Shown piece by piece: positions 1-5,412 of a stretch of DNA of 8,428 nt. Numbering within the stretch: the first letter of the stretch is position 1; every line of letters begins with the position of its first letter. The position numbers were made by a program, and so were the translations under genes. The DNA comes from Bacteroidota bacterium. Lineage in GTDB: Bacteria; Bacteroidota; Kryptoniia; Kryptoniales; JAKASW01. The DNA lies in the NCBI GenBank assembly GCA_021796055.1, contig JAJYOS010000240.1, positions 1-8,428 of the forward strand, read 5' to 3'. The notes beneath the pieces were generated by a model. That model did no database searches. It was not told where the DNA came from and worked only from the letters and a program-made list of their open reading frames with translations.

Positions 1-303
1 CAATATAATGGTTAACAGCAGGCCGTTGCCCGTATGCGCCCGTCTCAGTATGAAGGCCGCTACAGAGTCGAAGAATCCTCCGGCCTGCAAATAAGCGACC
101 ATGATCATCATCCCAAGAAGGAGGACGATGGTATCGAAGTTTAGTGCTTTGTATGCTTCGTTGATTGTAAGAACCCCCAAGGCGATCATTGCGACCGCCC
201 CGATCATAGCGCCTGAGGTTCTATCTAGATGAAGAAATGGTAGTCTTTGTACCGAAATTGAAACGTAAGTGAACGCGAAAATAATTACCGCGGCAAGAAT
301 CAT
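1..303 (-). CDS. ArsB/SLC13-type ion permease, N-terminal part (cut by window edge)
   Basis: Reading from an ATG at 303, the frame is open for 101 codons to the window edge, so only the N-terminus is present. It is strongly hydrophobic, with likely membrane segments at about residues 1-17, 29-46 and 57-72 and another beginning near 94. The stretch DTIVLLLGMMIMV (57-69) followed by GGFFD (75-79) resembles the first half of ArsB/NhaD/SLC13 ion-transporter permeases, which move anions such as arsenite or dicarboxylates, or exchange Na+ for protons, across the inner membrane. The substrate cannot be told from this part. It starts 6 nt after the stop of the preceding small gene and has no clear Shine-Dalgarno site, so it is probably translationally coupled and the last visible member of the dapF-led cluster. 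Family call is good; substrate is open. Confidence 0.75.
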   Translation of the reverse strand, partial: MILAAVIIFAFTYVSISVQRLPFLHLDRTSGAMIGAVAMIALGVLTINEAYKALNFDTIVLLLGMMIMVAYLQAGGFFDSVAAFILRRAHTGNGLLLTIIL

Positions 304-309
304 TAAGGG

Positions 310-597
310 TCATATCTGGTGCAGCGTGTATGAGCGAATCTTGTCCGGCACCAGGCAGTCGTTTACCTTGACCACCATTTCGTCGAACGCACTGTCATCA
401 GCGTTTTGGAAAGCTTCGTCGTTGGTGTAGGTGTAAATTTCCATGAAATTGTTCTGTGAGCCTTGAACCTCATACACTTCCAGTTTTGCTATCCCTGAGG
501 ACTCATACCCGGATTTCAGTTCTTTGATCAATTTCAGATACTCTTCGCGTTTCGAGGGCTGTACCTCATAATTGATCTGTAGTAGAACTTTCGACAT
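310..597 (-). CDS. Small protein, possible dimeric alpha/beta-barrel (ABM/NIPSNAP-like) fold
   Basis: A 95-residue soluble protein with no signal peptide or membrane segment. The pattern is a strand (VLLQINYEV, about 4-12), a helix starting PSKREEYLKLIKEL, a second strand (AKLEVYEVQ), a third (NFMEIYTYT), a helix rich in Asp/Glu, and a last strand (IRSYTLHQI). This strand-helix-strand-strand-helix-strand order, with the 'R-x-E-Y-L' helix start, resembles dimeric ferredoxin-fold barrels such as antibiotic-biosynthesis monooxygenase-like and NIPSNAP proteins. I see no catalytic or haem-binding residue I can name, so the function is unknown. The start is secure: its ATG directly follows the TAA of the dedA-family gene and is preceded by AGGAGG five bases upstream. 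Confidence 0.8.
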   Translation of the reverse strand: MSKVLLQINYEVQPSKREEYLKLIKELKSGYESSGIAKLEVYEVQGSQNNFMEIYTYTNDEAFQNADDSAFDEMVVKVNDCLVPDKIRSYTLHQI

Positions 598-1188
598 TTA
601 TTCCTCCTGTTTAGGTTCGTCCATAGGCTCCCTTTGGTCGGGGATCGGTTTGGTGTTGGCGGTCCGCACCATCCAGTAAACCAGTGCGATAATTGCAATT
701 GCCGCCGTAACAACGATCTCGATTTTTCCCAAACCGGCAATCGAACCAATGGCTTCGCTGAAAAAATAACCAAGAAAACCATAAGAAACAGCCCAAATTA
801 TCGCCGCGACTATATTTAGCGCCGTGAACTTTGGCCTCGACATTTTTGCAAGCCCGCACATCACGATGAGCGCGGTCCTCAGCCCATAGATGTATCGCGA
901 AAAGAGTACAACATAAGTCCCATGTTTTTCCACGAGACGTTTCGCCCGCGGAAGGACTGCGGCAACATATTTGAACTTCTTTACAAAATCATATCCTTCC
1001 TGCCAGGCAAGATGGAAAAATAGCTGATCCCCTATGACAGAGCCTAGAAAGGCGGAGATGATGGAAAGCTCGATGTTAAGAAAGCCCTGATGCGCCAGTA
1101 TGCCGGCGATCAGGAGCACGCTCTCACCTTCGAAAAGAGTAATGACGAAGATTATAAGATAGCCATACTGGTGTAGAAGAGTCTGCAC
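598..1188 (-). CDS. DedA/SNARE-associated family membrane protein
   Basis: A 196-residue integral membrane protein. DedA proteins (PF09335 family) belong to a wider set of lipid scramblases and flippases, and in bacteria are linked to undecaprenyl-phosphate or phospholipid flipping and to proton-motive-force upkeep. Visible marks are an N-terminal hydrophobic re-entrant region with acidic residues E20 and E22 before LLIAG, the GSVIGD motif (49-54), and the family signature around FSRYIYGLRT (96-105) with R98 and R104 six residues apart, as in the essential Arg pair of E. coli YqjA. FTALN and W follow this, then a final membrane span at about 155-174 and a charged tail. Start is GTG, one base after the stop of the upstream peptidase gene, with no clear Shine-Dalgarno site, so coupling is likely. 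The exact substrate is unknown. Confidence 0.9.
   Translation of the reverse strand: MQTLLHQYGYLIIFVITLFEGESVLLIAGILAHQGFLNIELSIISAFLGSVIGDQLFFHLAWQEGYDFVKKFKYVAAVLPRAKRLVEKHGTYVVLFSRYIYGLRTALIVMCGLAKMSRPKFTALNIVAAIIWAVSYGFLGYFFSEAIGSIAGLGKIEIVVTAAIAIIALVYWMVRTANTKPIPDQREPMDEPKQEE
603..608 (-). promoter_or_regulatory. Shine-Dalgarno site AGGAGG for the 95-residue protein
   Basis: A perfect AGGAGG sits 5 nt before the ATG at 597. It lies inside the last codons (Gln-Glu-Glu) of the DedA-family gene, so the terminating ribosome uncovers or hands over to this site. It is one of the strongest ribosome binding sites in the window, suggesting higher or independent translation of the small protein relative to its neighbours. 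Confidence 0.85.
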
Positions 1189-1189
1189 T

Positions 1190-1561
1190 TCAGTAGCCGG
1201 CTTTCCTTATTTCCGCATCCGTCATTCCGAAATAATGTGCTACTTCGTGTATCAGGACCTCTCTTATCTTTTCTTCAATCTCGATGTCAGCCGAGCATCC
1301 GCGCTCGATGTTCATCCTGAAGAGTTTAATCCTGTCGGGCGTTATTGGGTACATACCATAGTCAGGACCTCTCTTGTTGAGGGGCACACCGGAATACAGA
1401 CCGAGGAGTGAATACGGATTTCTAATGTGCGCTCCGCTCATATCAAATTCGTCCGGAAGATCGTCCACGACGATATGAACGTTTTCGATCCTTCTCTTGA
1501 ATTCCTCGGGAAGCTCTTCGAAGGCTTTTTCAACAAGCATTTCAAAGTGTTCCTTGTCCAC
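1190..1561 (-). CDS. Minimal zincin metallopeptidase-family protein (HExxHxxGxxD)
   Basis: A 123-residue protein matching the short zincin family (DUF1025, PF06262-like). The metal site is plain at the C-terminus: HEVAHYFGMTD, giving H105, E106 (general base), H109, G112 and D115 as likely third ligand. The other family mark is LLGLYSGVPLNKR (52-64). Family members are small cytosolic proteins whose substrates are mostly unknown, so peptidase activity is inferred from the motif. The gene overlaps the end of dapF by 20 nt when started at the GTG at 1561, which keeps the family-typical N-terminus HFEMLVEKAFEELP. An in-frame ATG at 1540, one base after the dapF stop and 10 nt after AAGGA, would give 116 residues and is a serious alternative. 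It ends one base before the GTG of the dedA-family gene. Confidence 0.85.
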   Translation of the reverse strand: MDKEHFEMLVEKAFEELPEEFKRRIENVHIVVDDLPDEFDMSGAHIRNPYSLLGLYSGVPLNKRGPDYGMYPITPDRIKLFRMNIERGCSADIEIEEKIREVLIHEVAHYFGMTDAEIRKAGY

Positions 1562-2417
1562 GCTCGAAATCTATAATTGAATTTGAAGTTTCGTCGTAGA
1601 AAACCTTGCTCTTGAATACGACTGTTGCGCTTCCTTCGAGAATGAGGTTCGAAAACCTTTCGCCGGACCTCTCGAAATAGACTTTCATAATCTCGCCCCC
1701 GCTCGTGTGTATCTCTACAGGCGAGTTCATGCCATATCTAATTGCCGCAGTTATCGCGCTCGCCACTGCGCCCGTGCCGCATGCGAGCGTCTCGTTCTCG
1801 ACTCCGCGTTCGTAAGTCCGCATCCTTATCCTGCCGACGCCTTCCTGCTCGATCAGGTTAACGTTTGTTCCTTTCGGGAAAAGGTCGAGGTTGTATCTTA
1901 TTTTCCTCGATATACCAATGAGGTCCGCACTGTCTACGGTTTCAAACACGCCCCCATTCAATAGGACAGTGTGGTCCGTGTTAGGGTGGACGTAAGTCGC
2001 TTCGTATCGTCTCCCGTTTACCGGCACTTCGATTATGGGAGCGACGCTGTCCGGGTCGGGGAGGTGGAGGCGCACCTTCCGGTCGCTAAAAACTTCCGCC
2101 GAGTAGTTGCCGCCGTGCGCCGTGAAGCTCATTGGTGATTTGCAGACTCCGCTCAACACGGCGAATCTCGAAATACACCTGCCGCCGTTGCCGCACATTC
2201 CGCCCTCGCTGCCGTCGGAGTTCAGGTAGATCATCTCGAAATCGAACCTCGGATTCTTTCGCAGTACGAGGAGGCCGTCGGTTCCGATACCAAAACCGTG
2301 GGCGCACAGTGTACGGGCAATGGCTGGGAGGTCGGCGTTAAGAGTGCCGTCAAAATCGTTGATCACGACGAAGTCGTTTCCGGCACCGTTCATCTTTGTG
2401 AAATTAATTTCGATCAT
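1542..2417 (-). CDS. dapF: Diaminopimelate epimerase
   Basis: DapF interconverts LL- and meso-diaminopimelate in the cytosol, the penultimate step to lysine and the source of meso-DAP for peptidoglycan. The 291-residue protein has the two-lobed family layout: N-terminal KMNGAGNDF, TDGLL (46-50), the first catalytic cysteine C75 in MCGNGGRC, the second catalytic cysteine C213 in ETLACGTGA, plus YERG (202-205) and GTNVN (183-187) that contact substrate. N66 in the NSDGS stretch matches a substrate-binding Asn. One oddity is the loop normally reading G-N-P-H (or G-x-P-H), which here is P-N-T-D-H (145-149). The ATG at 2417 has no Shine-Dalgarno site and lies just after an AT-rich promoter-like stretch. 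dapF heads the downstream cluster and overlaps the next gene by 20 nt. Confidence 0.97.
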   Translation of the reverse strand: MIEINFTKMNGAGNDFVVINDFDGTLNADLPAIARTLCAHGFGIGTDGLLVLRKNPRFDFEMIYLNSDGSEGGMCGNGGRCISRFAVLSGVCKSPMSFTAHGGNYSAEVFSDRKVRLHLPDPDSVAPIIEVPVNGRRYEATYVHPNTDHTVLLNGGVFETVDSADLIGISRKIRYNLDLFPKGTNVNLIEQEGVGRIRMRTYERGVENETLACGTGAVASAITAAIRYGMNSPVEIHTSGGEIMKVYFERSGERFSNLILEGSATVVFKSKVFYDETSNSIIDFERGQGTL

Positions 2418-2425
2418 ATTTGCAT

Positions 2426-2435
2426 CTATAATATA
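2426..2435 (-). promoter_or_regulatory. Possible -10 element for dapF (short-leader transcript)
   Basis: On the minus strand TATATTATAG lies 8 nt before the dapF ATG, resembling a -10 hexamer (TATATT or TATTAT). No convincing -35 box is seen at 16-18 nt, so this is weak. If used, transcription would start only a few bases before the ATG, giving a near-leaderless mRNA, which would fit the lack of a Shine-Dalgarno site. Confidence 0.3.
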
Positions 2436-2500
2436 ACAAGCTTATTGCCCCTTACGGAATCACAGAAGCTTCTTTTTGGTTCTTTTCAGGTCTGATGTTG

Positions 2501-2548
2501 AAAAAAAAGAGGCTGAACACCCTCGAATTTAATGCAAACCGAGGATGT
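2501..2548 (-). terminator. Probable terminator after the rny-coaE unit
   Basis: Minus-strand ACATCCTCG (2548-2540) pairs with CGAGGGTGT (2525-2517), nine pairs including one G-U, around a 14-nt loop. Eight bases later comes a run of eight U (2508-2501). The spacing is long for a classic intrinsic terminator. A shorter hairpin, GAGG (2524-2521) with CCTC (2512-2509), abuts the U8 directly but has only four pairs and shares bases with the longer stem. Position, about 60 nt after coaE and 85 nt before dapF, suits an operon boundary. Confidence 0.5.
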
Positions 2549-2570
2549 CTTTCAAAAAGATATGTCGTAT

Positions 2571-2600
2571 GGGAAGGCAGGAGGGTTGCCTGCGAATCCC
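2571..2600 (-). other. Hairpin just after coaE stop
   Basis: On the minus strand GCAGG (2593-2589) pairs with CCTGC (2581-2577) around a 7-nt loop, and the flanking GGGA (2600-2597) pairs with TCCC (2574-2571) across a small internal loop. It starts 8 nt after the coaE stop. No U-run follows directly (TCTTTTTG comes about 10 nt later), so it may protect an mRNA 3' end rather than terminate. The rest of the 191-nt gap between coaE and dapF (2418-2608) holds the terminator candidate, the dapF promoter-like stretch and two AAGCTT copies, and no coding frame I trust. Confidence 0.4.
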
Positions 2601-2608
2601 AGTAAATT

Positions 2609-3214
2609 TTAATCTCGGTCGGGCTTGAGGGACGAGATGACCGAGTGCAGGAGAACTACCTTTGCTCGCAGGTCTTCCTGCGAGCCATTGTTCGCGATCA
2701 CAAAATCGGCAAGCTTTTCCTTCTCCGATTGATGGATCTGCGTGTCGAGTCTTCTTAACACTTCCTCTCTTTCAATGCCAAGTTTCACCGATGCGCGCGC
2801 GACCGCCTCCTTCTCATCGGCTTTTACAAGTATAACGTAATCGAATTCGTCAGCGAGCTCAGCTTCATAGAGGAGCGGTACTTCAACAATTACATACTTC
2901 TTATCAGCGAATTCGCTCGCGCGCTCGGATACAGTGGCCATTATGGCCGGATGAAGCAGGCTTTCGAGCTTCACCCGTTTCTCCTCGTTATTAAACACGA
3001 GCTCGCCGAGTTTCCTCCGATCTATCTGGTCTTCTTTGACAATGCCCCCGCCGAAAATTTTTGCTATTGCAGCACGGATGCGGGCATCAGATTCAAGCAG
3101 TTCATGCCCGATCCGGTCGGTGTCTAAGGTCGGGACGCCGAGTTCAGCGAAGAATTTCACCGCGGTCGATTTCCCGCTCCCTATATTCCCCGTAACGGCA
3201 ACGCCCATCGGCAT
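2609..3214 (-). CDS. coaE: Dephospho-CoA kinase
   Basis: CoaE phosphorylates the 3'-hydroxyl of dephospho-CoA with ATP, the last step of coenzyme A synthesis, in the cytosol. From the ATG at 3214 the protein has 201 residues, the usual family length, and opens MPMGVAVTGNIGSGKST with the P-loop GNIGSGKS at 9-16. DTDRIGHEL follows (family D-x-D, substrate side), then VEVPLLYE, the LID-like region REEVLRRLDTQ and ADFVIANNGS near the end. I chose 3214 because AAGGA lies 7 nt upstream and the P-loop then sits where the family has it. The frame is open further upstream to an ATG at 3289 (overlapping the rny end by 11 nt) and a GTG at 3310, which would add 25 or 32 residues rich in Lys, Arg, Ser and Pro. 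These longer starts have no Shine-Dalgarno site. Confidence 0.95.
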   Translation of the reverse strand: MPMGVAVTGNIGSGKSTAVKFFAELGVPTLDTDRIGHELLESDARIRAAIAKIFGGGIVKEDQIDRRKLGELVFNNEEKRVKLESLLHPAIMATVSERASEFADKKYVIVEVPLLYEAELADEFDYVILVKADEKEAVARASVKLGIEREEVLRRLDTQIHQSEKEKLADFVIANNGSQEDLRAKVVLLHSVISSLKPDRD

Positions 3215-3221
3215 AGGGGAT

Positions 3222-3230
3222 TCCTTCTCC
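3222..3230 (-). promoter_or_regulatory. Shine-Dalgarno site deciding the coaE start
   Basis: GGAGAAGGA ends 7 nt before the ATG at 3214. It lies within the frame that would encode the Lys-rich N-terminal extension if an upstream start were used, and it argues for the shorter CoaE. Neither upstream start (3289, 3310) has such a site. Confidence 0.7.
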
Positions 3231-3278
3231 GCCGACTGGACGCTTTTCTTTCGAGCTGACTTTTTTCCCGGGGCAGGC

Positions 3279-4832
3279 TTACTTGGCATATGAGATACTG
3301 CGGACCTCACGAATGACGGTTACCTTGATTTGCCCCGGATACTCCATCTGCTCCTGGATCTTCTGGGAAATCTCGTGTGCAAGCTGATCGGCGAAGATGT
3401 CGTTCACTTTCTCCGGTTCGACGATAACGCGCACTTCGCGTCCTGCCTGGATCGCGTATGTCTTGCCTACTCCGGAGAAGGAATTCGCAATACCTTCGAG
3501 CTTTTCGAGCCTCTTGACGTAGCCTTCAAGCGATTCCCGCCTGGCGCCGGGTCTGGCGCCGCTGATGGCATCGGCCGCCTGTACGATCGCCGCTATCGGT
3601 GTCTCCATCTCAATATCTTCGTGATGTGAGCCGATCGCGTTGGACACGGCGGGATTCTCATTGTACTTCTTGGCAATCTCAAAACCGAGCAGGGCGTGCG
3701 GGCCTTCGACCGCCTTGTCAACCACCTTGCCGAGGTCATGGAACAAGCCGGCTCTCTTGGCGAGGCTCGAATCGAGACCGAGCTCGATTGCCATAAGGCC
3801 GCTTAGGAAAGCAACCTCTATGCTGTGCTGGAGAACGTTCTGTCCGTAGCTCGATCGGTATTTCATCCGTCCCAGCATTTTGACGATCTCAGGATGGACG
3901 CCGTGAATTCCTACTTCGAGAAGTGCGTCCTCTCCGATCTGAACGATTTCTTCTTCGAGTTCGGTGCGAACCTTTTCAACAATTTCTTCGATCTTTGTCG
4001 GATGTATGCGGCCGTCGGCGATAAGTCTCTCCAATGCCTTCTTGGCGATTTCGCGTCTGAACGGATCAAAGCCCGATATGACGACGGCGTCAGGCGTGTC
4101 GTCGACGATGATATCGCATCCGGTGGCTGCTTCGAACGAACGAATGTTCCTTCCTTCGCGTCCGATTATGCGCCCTTTCATTTCTTCATTTGGGAGATTC
4201 ACCACACTGACTGTAGTCTCGACGGAATGATCTGCCGCTGTGCGTTGGATCGCCTGCACGATAATCTTCTGGGCTTCTTTTTTTGCCTCGACGCGGGCTT
4301 TTTCGCGGATTTCTCTGATTTCCAGGGATGCTTCGCTTCTTGCCTCGTTCGTCATATTTTCAATCAAGAGCTTCTTCGCGTCATCGCGCGAAACTCCGGC
4401 AAGCTTTTCGAGCTTTTCCGTCTGAAGTTGAATCAATCTGTCGGCTTCGGCCTCCTTTGCCTGGAAAACCTTGTTCTTTTCCCTGAGTTCCATCTCGATC
4501 GTGCGCACCGATTTTTCCTGTTGCCTGAGCGATTCGGCCTTTCGGTCGAGATTTTCTTCCTTTGAAGTCAGCTGTCTTTCAATATTCTGAATTCTTTTCT
4601 GCTTCGAGTTGAATTCGTTATCGAGTTCCTGTCTCTTCTTGATCCATTCGTCTTTTACTTCGATCAGCTTTTCTTTTTTTACGGCGTTCGCTTCACGTTC
4701 GGCTGTCTCTAGGATTTGTTTGGCTCTTTCTTCGACCGTACCAAGTTTCTTCCTGGCAAGTCTTGTCTGAAGGAACCACCCGACGAGTAAACCAGCCGCG
4801 CTGCACAGTATAGCGACTACTGTGGTTACCAT
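3279..4832 (-). CDS. rny: Ribonuclease Y
   Basis: RNase Y is a membrane-anchored endoribonuclease that starts mRNA decay and processes RNAs. The 517-residue protein has the full family layout and length: an N-terminal membrane anchor (about 3-22), a long charged coiled coil (about 30-195), a KH RNA-binding domain with the GREG loop (224-227) in GRIIGREGRNIRSFE, and an HD domain with H336, the H365-D366 pair in FHDLGK, and H403-H404, which would bind the metal. The conserved C-terminal tail ends near YPGQIKVTVIREVRSISYAK. The ATG at 4832 has GGGAGG 6 nt upstream. It follows the 6S-like RNA by only 23 nt after the U-run, so it is transcribed by read-through of that RNA's 3' end or from a promoter inside it. 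coaE follows and may be co-transcribed. Confidence 0.97.
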   Translation of the reverse strand: MVTTVVAILCSAAGLLVGWFLQTRLARKKLGTVEERAKQILETAEREANAVKKEKLIEVKDEWIKKRQELDNEFNSKQKRIQNIERQLTSKEENLDRKAESLRQQEKSVRTIEMELREKNKVFQAKEAEADRLIQLQTEKLEKLAGVSRDDAKKLLIENMTNEARSEASLEIREIREKARVEAKKEAQKIIVQAIQRTAADHSVETTVSVVNLPNEEMKGRIIGREGRNIRSFEAATGCDIIVDDTPDAVVISGFDPFRREIAKKALERLIADGRIHPTKIEEIVEKVRTELEEEIVQIGEDALLEVGIHGVHPEIVKMLGRMKYRSSYGQNVLQHSIEVAFLSGLMAIELGLDSSLAKRAGLFHDLGKVVDKAVEGPHALLGFEIAKKYNENPAVSNAIGSHHEDIEMETPIAAIVQAADAISGARPGARRESLEGYVKRLEKLEGIANSFSGVGKTYAIQAGREVRVIVEPEKVNDIFADQLAHEISQKIQEQMEYPGQIKVTVIREVRSISYAK

Positions 4833-4838
4833 ACGGAA

Positions 4839-4844
4839 CCTCCC
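4839..4844 (-). promoter_or_regulatory. Shine-Dalgarno site GGGAGG for rny
   Basis: GGGAGG lies 6 nt before the rny ATG and 11 nt after the U8 tract that ends the 6S-like RNA. Its presence outside the structured RNA leaves the rny ribosome site free even when the RNA is folded. Confidence 0.8.
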
Positions 4845-4855
4845 GGTTTATATAC

Positions 4856-5081
4856 AAAAAAAAGCCGTAACGCACTCGTGGCAGATAGGAAAGAACCCAT
4901 CTTGACACGGTGGGTGCCCTCCTGGGCGAGTCGTGCTTCCGCTGCGATTCCGCCGGTGGCGGAACGAACCGGTCCCATGAAATGGGGTCGGGTGCGGCCT
5001 GCTTTCATCGTCCATGAGCCGGGCTCCCATAATTCTCACTTAGTAGTTCTTTCATGCTTAACCACGGCGCGATTACGGCTG
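4856..5081 (-). ncRNA. ssrS: 6S RNA (RNA polymerase-binding regulator)
   Basis: 6S RNA mimics an open promoter and sequesters housekeeping RNA polymerase. Here a 226-nt minus-strand stretch folds into its typical rod. Closing stem: AGCCGTAA (5080-5073) with TTACGGCT (4870-4863), CGC (5071-5069) with GCG (4873-4871), and CGTGG (5066-5062) with CCACG (4881-4877). After an internal loop, GAAAGAAC (5053-5046) pairs with GTTCTTTC (4896-4889). A large central bubble follows (16 nt at 5045-5030 against 14 nt at 4910-4897), then TGGGAGCCC (5029-5021) with GGGCACCCA (4919-4911), one A-A mismatch. A terminal arm includes TTCCGCC/GGCGGAA (4964-4958/4954-4948). U8 directly after the closing stem (4863-4856) would end transcription. 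The place just after zapA is the known ssrS neighbourhood. A TAAAAT at 5100-5095 could be its -10. I folded it by eye and ran no covariance search. Confidence 0.78.
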
Positions 5082-5094
5082 AAAACTTGACGAA

Positions 5095-5100
5095 ATTTTA
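5095..5100 (-). promoter_or_regulatory. Possible -10 element for the 6S-like RNA
   Basis: TAAAAT lies about 14 nt before the first base of the closing stem, so the start would be near 5088-5081. No good -35 box is visible at the expected spacing inside the end of zapA. The RNA could instead be processed from the zapA transcript. Confidence 0.3.
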
Positions 5101-5107
5101 AAAGAAC

Positions 5108-5398
5108 TTAGCTCGCTTCTACAGGGAAATTCTCACGCAAGTAGCTCAGTACCCCCACGAGATCCGCAATATCGATCCCTTCATTATGCACGTGCTCCTT
5201 TAAGTCAAAAAATTGCTCGGCTATATTTAGAGCGGCTATGACTGCGATAGTTGAAGTGGGTGCACCTGGATTCTTTTCGATCAATTCATTCAATAACGAA
5301 TCTACGTATGCTACTACTTTGAGTGCTTTTTCCTCGTTTTCCACACGGAGTGGGTATTCCCGACCAAGGATGGTGACACGTATGCTTTTCTTATCCAT
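5108..5398 (-). CDS. zapA: Cell division protein ZapA
   Basis: ZapA is a small cytosolic protein that bundles FtsZ filaments and stabilises the Z-ring. From the ATG at 5398 it has 96 residues. The opening MDKKSIRVTILGREYPLRV is the family's N-terminal strand pair with ILGREYPL, followed by a helix EEKALKVVAYVDSLLNEL, then STIAVIAALNIAEQFFDL, the conserved core of the dimer helix, and a short C-terminal helix. The coiled-coil tail is shorter than in E. coli ZapA (109 residues). The start at 5398 has GGAG 6 nt upstream. An adjacent ATG at 5401 and a TTG at 5416, overlapping the preceding stop, are in frame and would add one or six residues. It sits right after a coiled-coil gene and before the 6S RNA. 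Confidence 0.9.
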   Translation of the reverse strand: MDKKSIRVTILGREYPLRVENEEKALKVVAYVDSLLNELIEKNPGAPTSTIAVIAALNIAEQFFDLKEHVHNEGIDIADLVGVLSYLRENFPVEAS

Positions 5399-5404
5399 CA
5401 TCGG

Positions 5405-5408
5405 CTCC
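5405..5408 (-). promoter_or_regulatory. Ribosome site GGAG supporting the zapA start at 5398
   Basis: GGAG lies 6 nt before the ATG at 5398 and only 3 nt before the ATG at 5401, which favours 5398. The upstream TTG at 5416 has no comparable site. Confidence 0.5.
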
Positions 5409-5412
5409 GCAT

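Noticed and set aside
226..313. ATG at 313 overlapping the preceding TGA (ATGA) as the permease start
   Set aside because: That frame hits a TAG after about 29 codons. The permease frame starts at the ATG at 303.
2086..2341. Arg-rich short frames on both strands within dapF
   Set aside because: They overlap the MCGNGGRC-coding region of dapF in other frames and are composition artefacts.
2441..2473. Two AAGCTT copies that could pair before dapF
   Set aside because: Six-base palindromes separated by about 20 nt, with no further pairing; too weak to call an operator or riboswitch. I see no lysine-riboswitch-like fold in the 191-nt gap.
3825..4565. 246-codon open frame on the plus strand
   Set aside because: It lies wholly antisense to the highly conserved RNase Y gene, has no ribosome site and its translation resembles no family; it is a by-product of rny codon use.
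4826..5090. Short open frames of 60-71 codons on both strands across the zapA-rny gap
   Set aside because: They run through the paired arms of the 6S-like RNA, are rich in Arg and Pro as GC-rich structure would give, and have no fitting start signals.
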